Below, piece by piece: positions 8,764 through 16,845 of a stretch of 64,000 nt of DNA. The notes beneath the pieces were generated by a model. That model was given only the letters and a program-made list of their open reading frames with translations, was not told where the DNA came from and made no database searches. Within the stretch, counting starts at the first letter, position 1; each line of letters begins with the position of its first letter. Location: positions 1 to 64,000 of the forward strand of contig NZ_FOVH01000026.1 of assembly GCF_900115095.1 (NCBI RefSeq), read 5' to 3'. The position numbers and the translations under genes are program-made. Origin of the DNA: Actinomadura madurae. GTDB lineage: Bacteria; Actinomycetota; Actinomycetes; Streptosporangiales; Streptosporangiaceae.

Positions 8764-9507
8764 TCACCAGGAGGCCAGTTCCCTGCTGACCGTCTCGGCG
8801 GCGGCCTTCACCTTCTCCCCGTAGAACTGGTAGATGTCCGGCCGGATCCGCGACACCGGTCCGGAGATGCTCATGGCCGCCACGGCCCGCTGCCCGTCCG
8901 GCCGGATCGCCCCGGCCACCGAGGCGATGCCGTCGGCCGCCTCCTCCTCCGCCACGGCGTAGCCGCACTCGCGGACGCGCTTGAGCTCCACGAGGAGCGC
9001 CTCGGGGTCGGTCTTGGTGTGGCGTGCGGGCGAGGAGAGGTTCTGCGCGAGGTACGTGCGGATCTCCTCCTCCGGCATGTGGGCGAGGATGACCTTGCCG
9101 GTGGACGAGGCGTGCAGCGGCAGCCGGGTGCCGATCGGCCGCACGGCCCGGACCGGGTGGGGGCTGTCGAGCCGCTCGACCAGGACGACGTCCTGGTCGT
9201 CCGGCACGGTGAGGTGGATGGTCTCCAGCGTGTCGGCGTGGAGGCGGGCGAGGCTGGGCAGCGCGGCGTCGCGAAGCCGCGCGTGGTCGCCCACCCGCTG
9301 CGCGACGATCCGGGCGCGGTCGCTGAGCACCCAGCGGGTGATGTCCTGACCGTCCTGCTTGATCCAGCCGACCTCGGCGAGGACGGCCAGGCTGCGCTGG
9401 GCCGTCGCCTTCGGGAGCCCCAGCCGCCGGGCCAGCTCGCTGAGGCCCACCGGCTGGTGGTCGGCGACCGCGTCCAGGACCTGGAAGGCGGTCTTGACAC
9501 TGCGCAT
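8764..9507 (-). CDS. IclR family transcriptional regulator
   Basis: A 247-residue regulator: an N-terminal winged helix (S-E-L-A-R-R-L-G-L-P-K-A-T-A-Q-R, residues ~20-35) and a C-terminal effector domain with G-T-R-L-P-L-H-A-S-S-T-G-K-V-I-L. A longer open frame begins at 9567, but the ATG at 9507 has a textbook AGGAGG five bases upstream, so I use it. It is divergent from the CoA-transferase/enoyl-CoA hydratase pair and convergent with the 2.6-8.7 kb operon, hence the prime candidate regulator for both. The imperfect palindrome at 9657-9673 in the shared promoter region is a plausible operator. Confidence 0.9.
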   Translation of the reverse strand: MRSVKTAFQVLDAVADHQPVGLSELARRLGLPKATAQRSLAVLAEVGWIKQDGQDITRWVLSDRARIVAQRVGDHARLRDAALPSLARLHADTLETIHLTVPDDQDVVLVERLDSPHPVRAVRPIGTRLPLHASSTGKVILAHMPEEEIRTYLAQNLSSPARHTKTDPEALLVELKRVRECGYAVAEEEAADGIASVAGAIRPDGQRAVAAMSISGPVSRIRPDIYQFYGEKVKAAAETVSRELASW

Positions 9508-9656
9508 GTGCTCCTCCTGGTTCGCACTCCGGTCCAGCATGCCACTCATCGCCGGTGGGGCGCACACCGGTCCTGGACATGTTGTTCTGAACGGCTGTGC
9601 CCGTCATGGCGGGTGCGCCGGCCGCCGGTTGACGTGGGCGACCTCTCCTGCCTAGC

Positions 9657-9673
9657 GTACCGTATTACGGTCC
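9657..9673. promoter_or_regulatory. Candidate IclR operator in the divergent promoter region
   Basis: GTACCGTATTACGGTCC contains the palindrome ACCGT-ATT-ACGGT, typical in size for IclR half-sites, and lies 31 bases ahead of the CoA-transferase start. A related 17-mer is at 1155-1171. Confidence 0.45.
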
Positions 9674-9703
9674 ACTGATCCGCTTTGAGAACCGAGGGTG
9701 ATT

Positions 9704-10954
9704 GTGTCGAACCCATTGCGCGAAGGTGACCCGCCGCAGTCGAGCTTCCTCGCCGGCGTCCGCGTCCTGGAGATCACCGGCGCGCTCGCCGGCCCGTACT
9801 GCACGACGATCCTCGCCGACCTCGGCGCCGAGGTGATCAAGGTCGAGCCGGTCGCGGGGGACGGCATGCGCCGCCGCGTCGTCGGCCCGCGGCGCAGACC
9901 GATCCCGTTCGACCTCGTCCACCGGGGCAAGGGCAGCCTGGCCGTCGACATCAAGCGTCCCGAGGGGCAGGCGATCGTGCGCCGGCTCGCGGCCGGGAGC
10001 GACATCCTCGTCGAGAACTTCCGGGTGGGAGCGCTGGCCCTTCAGGGACTGGGCTACGACGACCTCAAGCACGACTGCCCGAACCTGGTCTACTGCTCGA
10101 TCTCCGGCTTCGGCCAGTACGGCCCGATGCGCGACGCCAAGGGCATCGACCTGATCGCCCAGGCCTACGGCGGACTGATGAGCGTCACCGGGTCGGCGGA
10201 CGGCGAGCTGGCCAAGGCCGGCTACCCCGTCTCCGACATCGGGACCGGGATGTGGGGAGCGATCGGGATCCTCGCCGCCCTGCAGCGGGTCCGCGGCGGA
10301 GGGGGCGGCGCCCACATCGACGTCTCGCTGGCCGACGCCGTGGCCTCCTGGTCCGTCTGGGAGGTCGCCGACTACCTCGGGACGTCCGTCCCGCCCGGCC
10401 CTCTCGGCACCGCGCACCGGCTTGCCGCGCCGTACCAGGCGTTCGCCTGCGGCGACGGACGGACCCTGGTCATCGGCGCGGTGGACCGCGCGTGGCCGGA
10501 GCTCTGCCGCGTCCTCGACCTCGACCTCGTCTCGGATCCGCGGTTCGCCACCGAGTACGAGCGGTTCGTCCACCGCGAGGAGCTCGCCCGGCTCCTCCAG
10601 GTGCGGTTCGGCTCCGCCCCCCGCGACGTGTGGATGGACCGCCTGCGCGACGCCGGCGTGCCGTGCGGACCCGTCAACACGATCGACGCCCTGATCGACG
10701 ACCCGCACTACGCCGCCCGGGAGATGTTCCCGCACGACGAGGAACGCTTCGGCCACCCCACCATCGTGAACACGCCGATCGTGTCCGACGGGGCGCCCCG
10801 CGCGACCCGCCGCGCGCCGGCGCTCGGCGCGGACACGACCCGGCTGCTGCGCGAGCTCGGCTACGAGCAGCACCGGATCGAGCGGCTCGCCGCCGACGGG
10901 GTCCTCGGGCTCGCCCCGGCGGAGCCGAGCATCGCCGGGAAGGCCGCGGGATGA
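9704..10954 (+). CDS. CoA-transferase, family III (CaiB/BaiF)
   Basis: A 416-residue family III CoA-transferase. Seen: the N-terminal L-A-G-P-Y-C-T-T-I-L-A-D-L-G-A-E-V-I-K-V-E-P signature, the E-N-F-R-V-G-A segment, and the region G-x-D-L-I-A-Q-A-Y-G-G with the catalytic Asp. These enzymes move CoA between carboxylic acids, activating a substrate for beta-oxidation-like steps. GTG at 9704 sits five bases after GAGGG; a GTG two codons earlier is also open. The 3' end overlaps the enoyl-CoA hydratase by ATGA, so the two act together: CoA activation then hydration or isomerisation. Confidence 0.9.
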   Translation: MSNPLREGDPPQSSFLAGVRVLEITGALAGPYCTTILADLGAEVIKVEPVAGDGMRRRVVGPRRRPIPFDLVHRGKGSLAVDIKRPEGQAIVRRLAAGSDILVENFRVGALALQGLGYDDLKHDCPNLVYCSISGFGQYGPMRDAKGIDLIAQAYGGLMSVTGSADGELAKAGYPVSDIGTGMWGAIGILAALQRVRGGGGGAHIDVSLADAVASWSVWEVADYLGTSVPPGPLGTAHRLAAPYQAFACGDGRTLVIGAVDRAWPELCRVLDLDLVSDPRFATEYERFVHREELARLLQVRFGSAPRDVWMDRLRDAGVPCGPVNTIDALIDDPHYAAREMFPHDEERFGHPTIVNTPIVSDGAPRATRRAPALGADTTRLLRELGYEQHRIERLAADGVLGLAPAEPSIAGKAAG

Positions 10955-11838
10955 CCGCCGCGCCGCGGAGCGGGGACCGCGCCGGCGAGCCGGGCGCGCC
11001 GGGCGGTGCCGCCGGCCGTCGGGACGGTCCCGCCGGTCGTCAGGACGGTGCCGCCGGTCGTCAGGACGGTGCCGAGGAGGCCCGGATCCAGGTCGATGTG
11101 TCCGGCGGCCTCGCCCGCCTCGTCTTCGCCAACCCGCGCAGGCGCAACGCGCTGACGTCGCGGATGATGCTCGACGCCGCCGCCGCGCTGGACCGTCTCG
11201 CCGCCGACCTCGACGTCCGGGTGCTCATCGTGTCCGGGCACGGCGCCACGTTCAGCGCGGGCGCCGACCTCAGAGGGATGCCGGGCGGCGGAGGGGACGC
11301 ACCGGACGCCGCCGCGGAGCTGTTCCGCGGCCTGGACGGATTCGACCGTCCGGTCATCGCCATGATCCGCGGCCACTGCCTCGGCGCGGGGGCCGCCGTC
11401 GCCCTGCACGCCGACGTCCGCATCGCCGCACCCGACAGCGTGTTCGGCATCCCGGCGGCGCGGGTCGGCATCGGGTACCCCATGCCCGAGGTCAAGGCCC
11501 TGGTCGCCGCGGTGGGCCCGTCGGCCGCCGCCGATCTCCTGTACACCGCACGGCGCGTCGACGGGGCCGAAGCGCACCGGATGGGCCTCGTGACGCGCCT
11601 CGCCGCCGACGGCGACCTCGATGCCGTCACGGCCTCCGTCGCCGAGTCCATCGCGGCGAACGCGCCGCTCTCCGTCCGTGCGGCCAAGGCGGCCATCGCC
11701 GCCGTGACCAGCCCCGATCGGCCGGCGCACCGGTGCCGGGCCGAGCGCCTGCTCGACCTGTGCGCCGGCTCCGCCGACGCGAAGGAGGGCGCCCGCGCGA
11801 TCTTGGAGAAACGCCCGCCGGTCTTCGTCGGCCGCTGA
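10951..11838 (+). CDS. Enoyl-CoA hydratase/isomerase family protein
   Basis: A 295-residue crotonase-fold protein. The oxyanion-hole segments are visible as S-A-G-A-D-L-R-G-M and R-G-H-C-L-G-A-G-A-A-V-A-L-H, followed by D-V-R-I-A-A-P-D-S-V-F-G-I-P. The residue where classical hydratases have the second catalytic Glu lies in P-A-A-R-V-G-I-G-Y, without Glu, so isomerase, decarboxylase or thioesterase activity is as likely as hydration. The first ~45 residues are a Gly/Ala/Arg/Asp-rich tail coded by three 21-bp tandem repeats and are probably disordered. Translationally coupled to the CoA-transferase. Confidence 0.85.
   Translation: MTAAPRSGDRAGEPGAPGGAAGRRDGPAGRQDGAAGRQDGAEEARIQVDVSGGLARLVFANPRRRNALTSRMMLDAAAALDRLAADLDVRVLIVSGHGATFSAGADLRGMPGGGGDAPDAAAELFRGLDGFDRPVIAMIRGHCLGAGAAVALHADVRIAAPDSVFGIPAARVGIGYPMPEVKALVAAVGPSAAADLLYTARRVDGAEAHRMGLVTRLAADGDLDAVTASVAESIAANAPLSVRAAKAAIAAVTSPDRPAHRCRAERLLDLCAGSADAKEGARAILEKRPPVFVGR
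11008..11070. repeat. Three 21-bp in-frame tandem repeats
   Basis: Three 21-bp units (11008-11028, 11029-11049, 11050-11070), the last two differing at one base, encode an A-G-R-(R/Q)-D-G-(P/A) heptad in the N-terminal tail of the hydratase. Multiples of three keep the frame, so copy number could vary without breaking the gene. Confidence 0.8.
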
Positions 11839-11973
11839 AGGCCGTGCCGGCCGCCGCGTTCGCCGGGAACGGGGCGGCCCGGACCCGCTCCCGTACCTGT
11901 TCCTCTGACGGGCACGCGGCGCGGTCCCACGTGGTCTTATGCGGGGGCGAGGGGCCTATGCGGGGGTCAGGGC

Positions 11974-12615
11974 CTATGCGGGGGCCAGGTAGGCGCGGAT
12001 GTGGCTCAGGGCGGCGTTCATCGACGCCCGGAGCGGCGCGGCGTTGCCCAACGTCTGGCTGAGGATGTTGCCGCCTTGCAGGGCCGTGAGCAGGGAGAGG
12101 GAGAGCTCGTCGAGGTCGGCGTCCGCGCGGAGCTCTCCTCGTTCCTTCATGGCGGCGAGCCCTTCGTGAAGCAGCCCCTGCCATCGCAGGAATCCCTTGC
12201 TGAGGTCGTCCAGCGTCCCCTGGTCGGTGGCGCTCAGCTCCCCGGCGAGCGACCCGAGCGTGCATTCTCCGCGGCCGCCGTTCTGCTCCTGGCGCTCGAT
12301 GGCCGCGTCCGCCCAGGCCCGCAGGGCCTCGAAGCTGTCGAGCGATCCCATGATCGGCTGGCCGGGCACCGGCGGCGCGTCGGCCTGGCGGGTGATGACC
12401 GCCCGGACGAGGGCCCGCTTGCTGTCGAAGTAGTGGTACAGCTGCGAGCCGCTGACCCCGGCGGCCCGGCGGACGTCCTCGGTGGCCGTGCCGGCGACCC
12501 CGTGCTGGGCGATGAGGTCCGTCGCCGCCTGCAGGATGCGGTCCCGGGTCGCCCGTCCCTTGCGGGTCAGCCGGTGGGGCTTGGCCGTGCTCCCGGTCGC
12601 CGTGCTCTCAGTCAC
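11974..12615 (-). CDS. TetR family transcriptional regulator
   Basis: A 213-residue TetR protein. The helix-turn-helix is clear: T-R-D-R-I-L-Q-A-A-T-D-L-I-A ... T-E-D-V-R-R-A-A-G-V-S-G-S-Q-L-Y-H-Y-F-D-S-K. The C-terminal ligand domain contains G-E-C-T-L-G-S-L, as in the TetR_C_16/LmrA-like subgroup. I use GTG at 12615; the frame is open to 12651, but a start there would lie inside the operator. It is divergent from the SDR gene at 12698, and a 41-bp inverted-repeat site between them is almost certainly its operator, giving autorepression and control of the SDR. Confidence 0.9.
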   Translation of the reverse strand: MTESTATGSTAKPHRLTRKGRATRDRILQAATDLIAQHGVAGTATEDVRRAAGVSGSQLYHYFDSKRALVRAVITRQADAPPVPGQPIMGSLDSFEALRAWADAAIERQEQNGGRGECTLGSLAGELSATDQGTLDDLSKGFLRWQGLLHEGLAAMKERGELRADADLDELSLSLLTALQGGNILSQTLGNAAPLRASMNAALSHIRAYLAPA

Positions 12616-12638
12616 GGGCCCCAGGATACCGAACTGGA

Positions 12639-12679
12639 TTGAATCACCCAAAAATCGTGGTACAAATTGGGTGGTTCAA
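12639..12679. promoter_or_regulatory. TetR operator between divergent TetR and SDR genes
   Basis: Inverted repeat with 13-base arms TTGAATCACCCAA and TTGGGTGGTTCAA (12 of 13 complementary) separated by 15 bases. It lies 18 bases before the SDR start and 23 from the TetR start, in AT-rich DNA that would hold both promoters, typical of a TetR autoregulatory site. Confidence 0.75.
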
Positions 12680-12697
12680 CCCAGAAAGGGGTCTCCG

Positions 12698-13453
12698 ATG
12701 TCCACCAGCACTGAACTTGCGGGCCGTACCGCCCTCGTGACCGGCGCGACCGCCGGGATCGGCCGCTCCGTGGCCGTCCAGCTCGCCGAGCGCGGCGCCG
12801 CGGTCGTCGTCCACGGCCGCGATGCCCGGCGGGGAGCCGAGGTGGTGGCCGAGATCACCGGGCGGGGCGGCACAGCGCGCTTCGTGTCCGCCGACCTCGC
12901 CGACCCCGGCGAGGTCGCCAAGCTGGCCGCGGAGGCGGGCGAGGTGGACATCCTGGTCAACAACGCCGGCGTCTACGAGTTCACCAGCACGCCCGGCACG
13001 AGCGCGGCCGCCTTCGACCGCCACGTCGCCATCAACACCCGCGCCCCGTTCCTCCTGGTCGGGGCCCTGGCGCCCGCGATGGCCAAGCGCGGGTACGGCC
13101 AGATCGTCAACGTCACCTCGACCGCGGGCACCGCGGTCGCCCCGGTCGGCACCGCCTACGGCGCGTCGAAGGCGGCGACCGAGCTGCTGACCCGCTCCTG
13201 GGCCACCGAGTTCGGTGCCGGCGGGGTCCGGGTCAACGGCGTCTCGCCCGGCCCGACGCGCACCGACGGCACCGAGCAGATGCTCGGCGAGAACATCGAC
13301 GCGCTCGGTGCGCGCACCAACGTCCGCGGCCGCATCGGGGAGCCCGAGGAGGTCGCCAACGTCGTCCTGTTCCTGATCGACGACCGCAGCAGCTACATCA
13401 ACGGGACCGTCGTCGCCGTCCACGGCGGCGAGCTGAGCACGCTCCCCGGCTGA
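12698..13453 (+). CDS. Short-chain dehydrogenase/reductase (SDR)
   Basis: A 251-residue classical SDR: cofactor motif V-T-G-A-T-A-G-I-G, N-N-A-G-V, the active-site Y154-G-A-S-K158, and the C-terminal I-N-G-T-V-V-A-V-H-G-G. The arginine pattern after the first strand (H-G-R-D-A-R-R) favours NADP(H). ATG at 12698 is preceded by AAAGGGG. Expression is probably repressed by the divergent TetR through the operator immediately upstream. Substrate unknown; the TetR/SDR pairing often serves detoxification of reactive carbonyls. Confidence 0.9.
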   Translation: MSTSTELAGRTALVTGATAGIGRSVAVQLAERGAAVVVHGRDARRGAEVVAEITGRGGTARFVSADLADPGEVAKLAAEAGEVDILVNNAGVYEFTSTPGTSAAAFDRHVAINTRAPFLLVGALAPAMAKRGYGQIVNVTSTAGTAVAPVGTAYGASKAATELLTRSWATEFGAGGVRVNGVSPGPTRTDGTEQMLGENIDALGARTNVRGRIGEPEEVANVVLFLIDDRSSYINGTVVAVHGGELSTLPG

Positions 13454-13482
13454 GAGCGGGCGGCCTGACCGGACCCGCCGCG

Positions 13483-14853
13483 TCATCCGATGCTCTCCAG
13501 CAGGCGGCGCACGGAGGCGCGGGCGTGCCGCACGGCGTCGGCCGCGTCGAACCGCGTGGGCCGGCCGTCCTCGAAGACGACCGCGCCGTCGACGATCACG
13601 GTGCGGACCGATCCGCACGCGCCGAGGACGCCCGTCTCCAGTGCGGCGTCGGCCCCCAGGGCCTCGGAGGCGGCCGGCCACCGCAGGACGAGGTCGGCGC
13701 GGTGGCCGGGCCGGATCTCGCCGAGGCCGCGGGCGCCGACCGTGCGGGCCGCGCCGGCGCCTCGCATCCGGAGCACCTCGGCGGGCCGGACGGCGTCGCC
13801 CGCCATGGTCGACGCCGAGACCGCCAGGGTCCCGAGCGCGTCGAGGCCGCCGGCGCGCGCGATGTCGCTGCCGATGCCGACCGGGGTCCCGCGGCGCCAC
13901 AGTTCGGGCATCCGCGGCTCGGCGTCCGGCCGGGAGAGCGCCTGCATCTGCCCGTACGGGCACCACACGAGCGATGCCCCCGCGCGGACCAGCAGGTCGG
14001 CGTCCGCGGCGGTGACCCGGTTCATATGGACGAACGAGGTGTGCTCGCCGAGCAGGCCGGCGTCGGCGAGCCGCTGGACGGGAGTGCGTCCGTACCGCTT
14101 ATCCTCCGCGATGTACCGCGACTGCGTGTACCCGAGATGCTCCTGGACGGTGACGCCGTTGTCCCGGGCGACCTCTGCGGCGTACCGGTACAGCTCGGGG
14201 GAGTCGCTCGCCTCCCCGTACAGCCCGACGAAGCCCTGGACGAGCCCGTCCTCCCGGTTCCGGAAGAGCTGGCCGCCCACGCGGGCCATGGCCTCGTCGG
14301 TGGTGCGCGGCCATCTCCGGAGGAAGCCCCCGCCGAACAGCTCGGGGTGGGACGCGGCGAGGTCGTGGCCCCGGTCGGCGACGTAGGGGTCGGTCAGCCA
14401 GGCCCGGACGCCGGCCTGCGACGCCGTCTCGGCGACGGCGTCCGGCTCGTAGACGGTTCCCGGGTCGACGAAGCCGGTATGGCCGGAGCGGAGCAGGTCG
14501 AGAACGGCCAGGCGGGCGCTGGCCACCTCGTCGGCGGTGGTGATCCGCGCCTTCCAGTGGCCCATCGTCTTCCCGGCGCGTTCGAGTGCGGGAAGGGCCG
14601 AGCGGGCGGCGTACTGGTTGATGTGCATGTGCGCGTCGACGAAGCCCGGATGCAGGACGGCCCCGTCGGCGCGGATCGCGCGGCCCGCCCGGTACCGGGC
14701 GGCGATCGTGCCGTCGGGACCGAGGTCGGCGATGCGGCCGTCCTGGACCGCGACGCTGCCGGGCAGCACCGTGCCGGCCTCGTCGGCCGTCACGATGAGC
14801 GCGCCGGTGATGACGAGGTCGCACTCGTCCGCACCATCTGCCTGGGAGGTCAT
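13483..14853 (-). CDS. Amidohydrolase superfamily hydrolase/deaminase
   Basis: A 456-residue metal-dependent hydrolase. Metal ligands are visible: D-A-H-M-H (H-x-H), T-V-Q-E-H-L-G, S-F-V-H-M-N, and G-I-G-S-D with the metal-binding Asp; the small beta-sandwich formed by both termini is present. The closest family image is the cytosine-deaminase/atrazine-hydrolase type. The ATG at 14853 overlaps the tctA stop (ATGA), so it is the last gene of the tctCBA transcript and probably attacks the compound that transporter imports. It is the second enzyme of this superfamily in the left half of the window but only distantly like the one at 5607. Confidence 0.87.
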   Translation of the reverse strand: MTSQADGADECDLVITGALIVTADEAGTVLPGSVAVQDGRIADLGPDGTIAARYRAGRAIRADGAVLHPGFVDAHMHINQYAARSALPALERAGKTMGHWKARITTADEVASARLAVLDLLRSGHTGFVDPGTVYEPDAVAETASQAGVRAWLTDPYVADRGHDLAASHPELFGGGFLRRWPRTTDEAMARVGGQLFRNREDGLVQGFVGLYGEASDSPELYRYAAEVARDNGVTVQEHLGYTQSRYIAEDKRYGRTPVQRLADAGLLGEHTSFVHMNRVTAADADLLVRAGASLVWCPYGQMQALSRPDAEPRMPELWRRGTPVGIGSDIARAGGLDALGTLAVSASTMAGDAVRPAEVLRMRGAGAARTVGARGLGEIRPGHRADLVLRWPAASEALGADAALETGVLGACGSVRTVIVDGAVVFEDGRPTRFDAADAVRHARASVRRLLESIG

Positions 14854-16364
14854 CGGTTCTTCTCCGAGAGGGTCGGCTCTGGGTCTCCGCGCTTCTCCGA
14901 CCCCCGCCGCAGCCCGCCGATCAGGGGGCTGACCAGCAGCGCGAGCGTGACGAGGAGGATGACGGCCGAGACCGGGCGGGTCGCGAAGATGGCGAAGTCG
15001 CCGTTGGAGATGAGCAGCGACTGGCGGAACGAGCGCTCCAGGATGGCGCCGAGGGCCAGCGCGAGCACCAGCGGCCCCGGGTCGAAGCCGGCCTTGCGCA
15101 TCAGGTAGCCGATGATCCCGCAGACGAGCGCCACCCACACGTCGAAGGTGCTGCTGTTGATCGTGTAGACGCCGAGCATGATCACCGTGACGGTCAGCGG
15201 GGCGAGCAGCGTGAACCGCAGCCGGAGCAGCCGGATGAACATCCCGACGAGCGGCACGTTCAGCACCAGCAGCATGAGGTTGCCGACGTACATCGAGGCG
15301 ATCACCCCCCAGAAGACCTGCGGGTGGTCGTTGATGAGCTGCGGCCCCGGCGTGACGTCCTGCATCAGCAGGGCCCCGAAGATCACCGCCATCACCACGT
15401 TGGACGGGAGGCCGAGCGTGAGGAGCGGGATGAACGCCGTGGTGGAGGAGGCGTTGTTGGCCGTCTCCGGCCCGGCGACGCCCTCGATGGCGCCGTGGCC
15501 GAACCGTCCCGGATCCTTGGCCCGGCGCTTCTCGACCGCGTAGGAGACCAGCGAGGAGATCACGCCCCCGCCGCCGGGGATGATGCCGATGAAGAAGCCG
15601 ATCACCCCGCCGCGCAGCACCGAGCCGCGCGCCTGCCGCCAGTCGCGCCGGGACGGCCAGGCGCGGGAGACCGCGGGCAGCGCGGCCGGCGCCGCCGTCT
15701 GGTTCTCCAGGTTGTAGAGCATCTCGCCGATGCCGAACAGGCCCATGGCCACGGCGACCAGGTCGATCCCGTTGAGTATCTGGCTGAAGCCGAAGGTCAG
15801 GCGCGCCTCCCCGGTGATGGGGTCCTGCCCCACGGTGGCGATCAGCAGGCCGATCCCGACCATGACCAGGCTCTTGCTGAACGACCTCGTCCCGAGGAAC
15901 GCGACCATCGCCATGCCGAGCACGGTCAGCGCCGCGTACTCGGGCGGCCCGATGGACAGCGCGGCCTTGGCGAGCAGGCCGGACACCAGCGTCAGGCCGA
16001 CCACCGAGACCGTGCCGCCGAGGAACGAGCCGACCGCCGCGATGCCGAGCGCCGGCCCCGCCCTGCCCTGCCGCGCCATCTGGTAGCCGTCGAACGTGGT
16101 GACGATCGACGCGGCCTCGCCGGGCAGCCGCAGCAGCACGGAGGTGATCGTCCCGCCGTACATGGAGCCGTAGTAGATGCCGGCCAGCATGATGATCGCC
16201 GACTCGGGGCCCATCGCGAAGGTCAGCGGGAGGAGGAGGGACATCGTCGCGACCGGGCCGAGCCCCGGCAGGACGCCGATGACCATCCCGGCGAACACGC
16301 CGATGAAGACGAACAGCAGGTTCGTCGGCTGGAGTGCGACGGCCAGGCCGTCGAGAAGACCCAT
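14850..16364 (-). CDS. tctA: Tripartite tricarboxylate transporter, large membrane subunit TctA
   Basis: A 504-residue polytopic membrane protein, the channel subunit of the TTT family. The conserved G-L-L-D-G-L-A opening, G-V-L-P-G-L-G-P-V-A-T and the second signature G-I-I-P-G-G-G-G-V-I are present; these paired re-entrant P-G-x-G motifs form the substrate site. About twelve hydrophobic segments fit the family. It works with TctB and the extracytoplasmic binding protein TctC, using an ion gradient. Thirteen codons separate it from TctB. The C-terminal tail after the last membrane segment is charged (G-S-E-K-R-G-D-P-E). Confidence 0.93.
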   Translation of the reverse strand: MGLLDGLAVALQPTNLLFVFIGVFAGMVIGVLPGLGPVATMSLLLPLTFAMGPESAIIMLAGIYYGSMYGGTITSVLLRLPGEAASIVTTFDGYQMARQGRAGPALGIAAVGSFLGGTVSVVGLTLVSGLLAKAALSIGPPEYAALTVLGMAMVAFLGTRSFSKSLVMVGIGLLIATVGQDPITGEARLTFGFSQILNGIDLVAVAMGLFGIGEMLYNLENQTAAPAALPAVSRAWPSRRDWRQARGSVLRGGVIGFFIGIIPGGGGVISSLVSYAVEKRRAKDPGRFGHGAIEGVAGPETANNASSTTAFIPLLTLGLPSNVVMAVIFGALLMQDVTPGPQLINDHPQVFWGVIASMYVGNLMLLVLNVPLVGMFIRLLRLRFTLLAPLTVTVIMLGVYTINSSTFDVWVALVCGIIGYLMRKAGFDPGPLVLALALGAILERSFRQSLLISNGDFAIFATRPVSAVILLVTLALLVSPLIGGLRRGSEKRGDPEPTLSEKNR

Positions 16365-16376
16365 GCGCGGTGTTCC

Positions 16377-16832
16377 TCAGATTCCCCAGATGAGGTCCCG
16401 GGGCAGCGGGACGTTCAGGACCAGCGAGAACAGGCAGAAGAAGGCGGTCGAGGAGGCCGCGGACACGGCGAGCGTGAGCCGCCACGGCTCCTTGCCGAGC
16501 ACCCGGATCCAGAACGCCAGCAGCAGGAACGCCGGTAGCGTGAACCCGGTGTGCGGGAAGAGCACCGCGTAGCCGACCATGCCCGCGGTGGCCGACGCGA
16601 CGGCCCGCGTCCCGCCGGTGAACGGTTCGTGGTCCTCGGAGCCCGGACGCACCAGGAGGACCAGCGAGCCGAGGACGGTCAGGCAGCTCACGATGAGCGG
16701 CCACATGCCCGTTCCCGGGTCGTTCGGGGATCCGAACTCCACGGCCATGGAGCCGGCCATGCCGAGGGATCCCGCGGCGAGGGCCGCCAGGGCGGCGGCC
16801 CTCCGGCCGACGAACTGCAGTAGCTGCCGCAT
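16377..16832 (-). CDS. tctB: Tripartite tricarboxylate transporter, small membrane subunit TctB
   Basis: A 151-residue protein with four hydrophobic segments, matching the TctB family in length and layout; the segment G-T-G-M-W-P near residue 40 is a typical TctB P-loop-like turn. It forms the membrane part of the transporter with TctA, 12 bases downstream, and is 13 bases after tctC. TctB proteins diverge fast and identification rests on position and topology as much as on sequence. Confidence 0.88.
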   Translation of the reverse strand: MRQLLQFVGRRAAALAALAAGSLGMAGSMAVEFGSPNDPGTGMWPLIVSCLTVLGSLVLLVRPGSEDHEPFTGGTRAVASATAGMVGYAVLFPHTGFTLPAFLLLAFWIRVLGKEPWRLTLAVSAASSTAFFCLFSLVLNVPLPRDLIWGI

Positions 16833-16845
16833 GCGGGCCTCCCCG

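Noticed and set aside
13483-16704. A single 1073-codon frame that would fuse the amidohydrolase to upstream sequence
   Set aside because: Only the part from 14853 is homologous; the rest is tctA and tctB read out of frame. The ATGA overlap with tctA fixes the true start.
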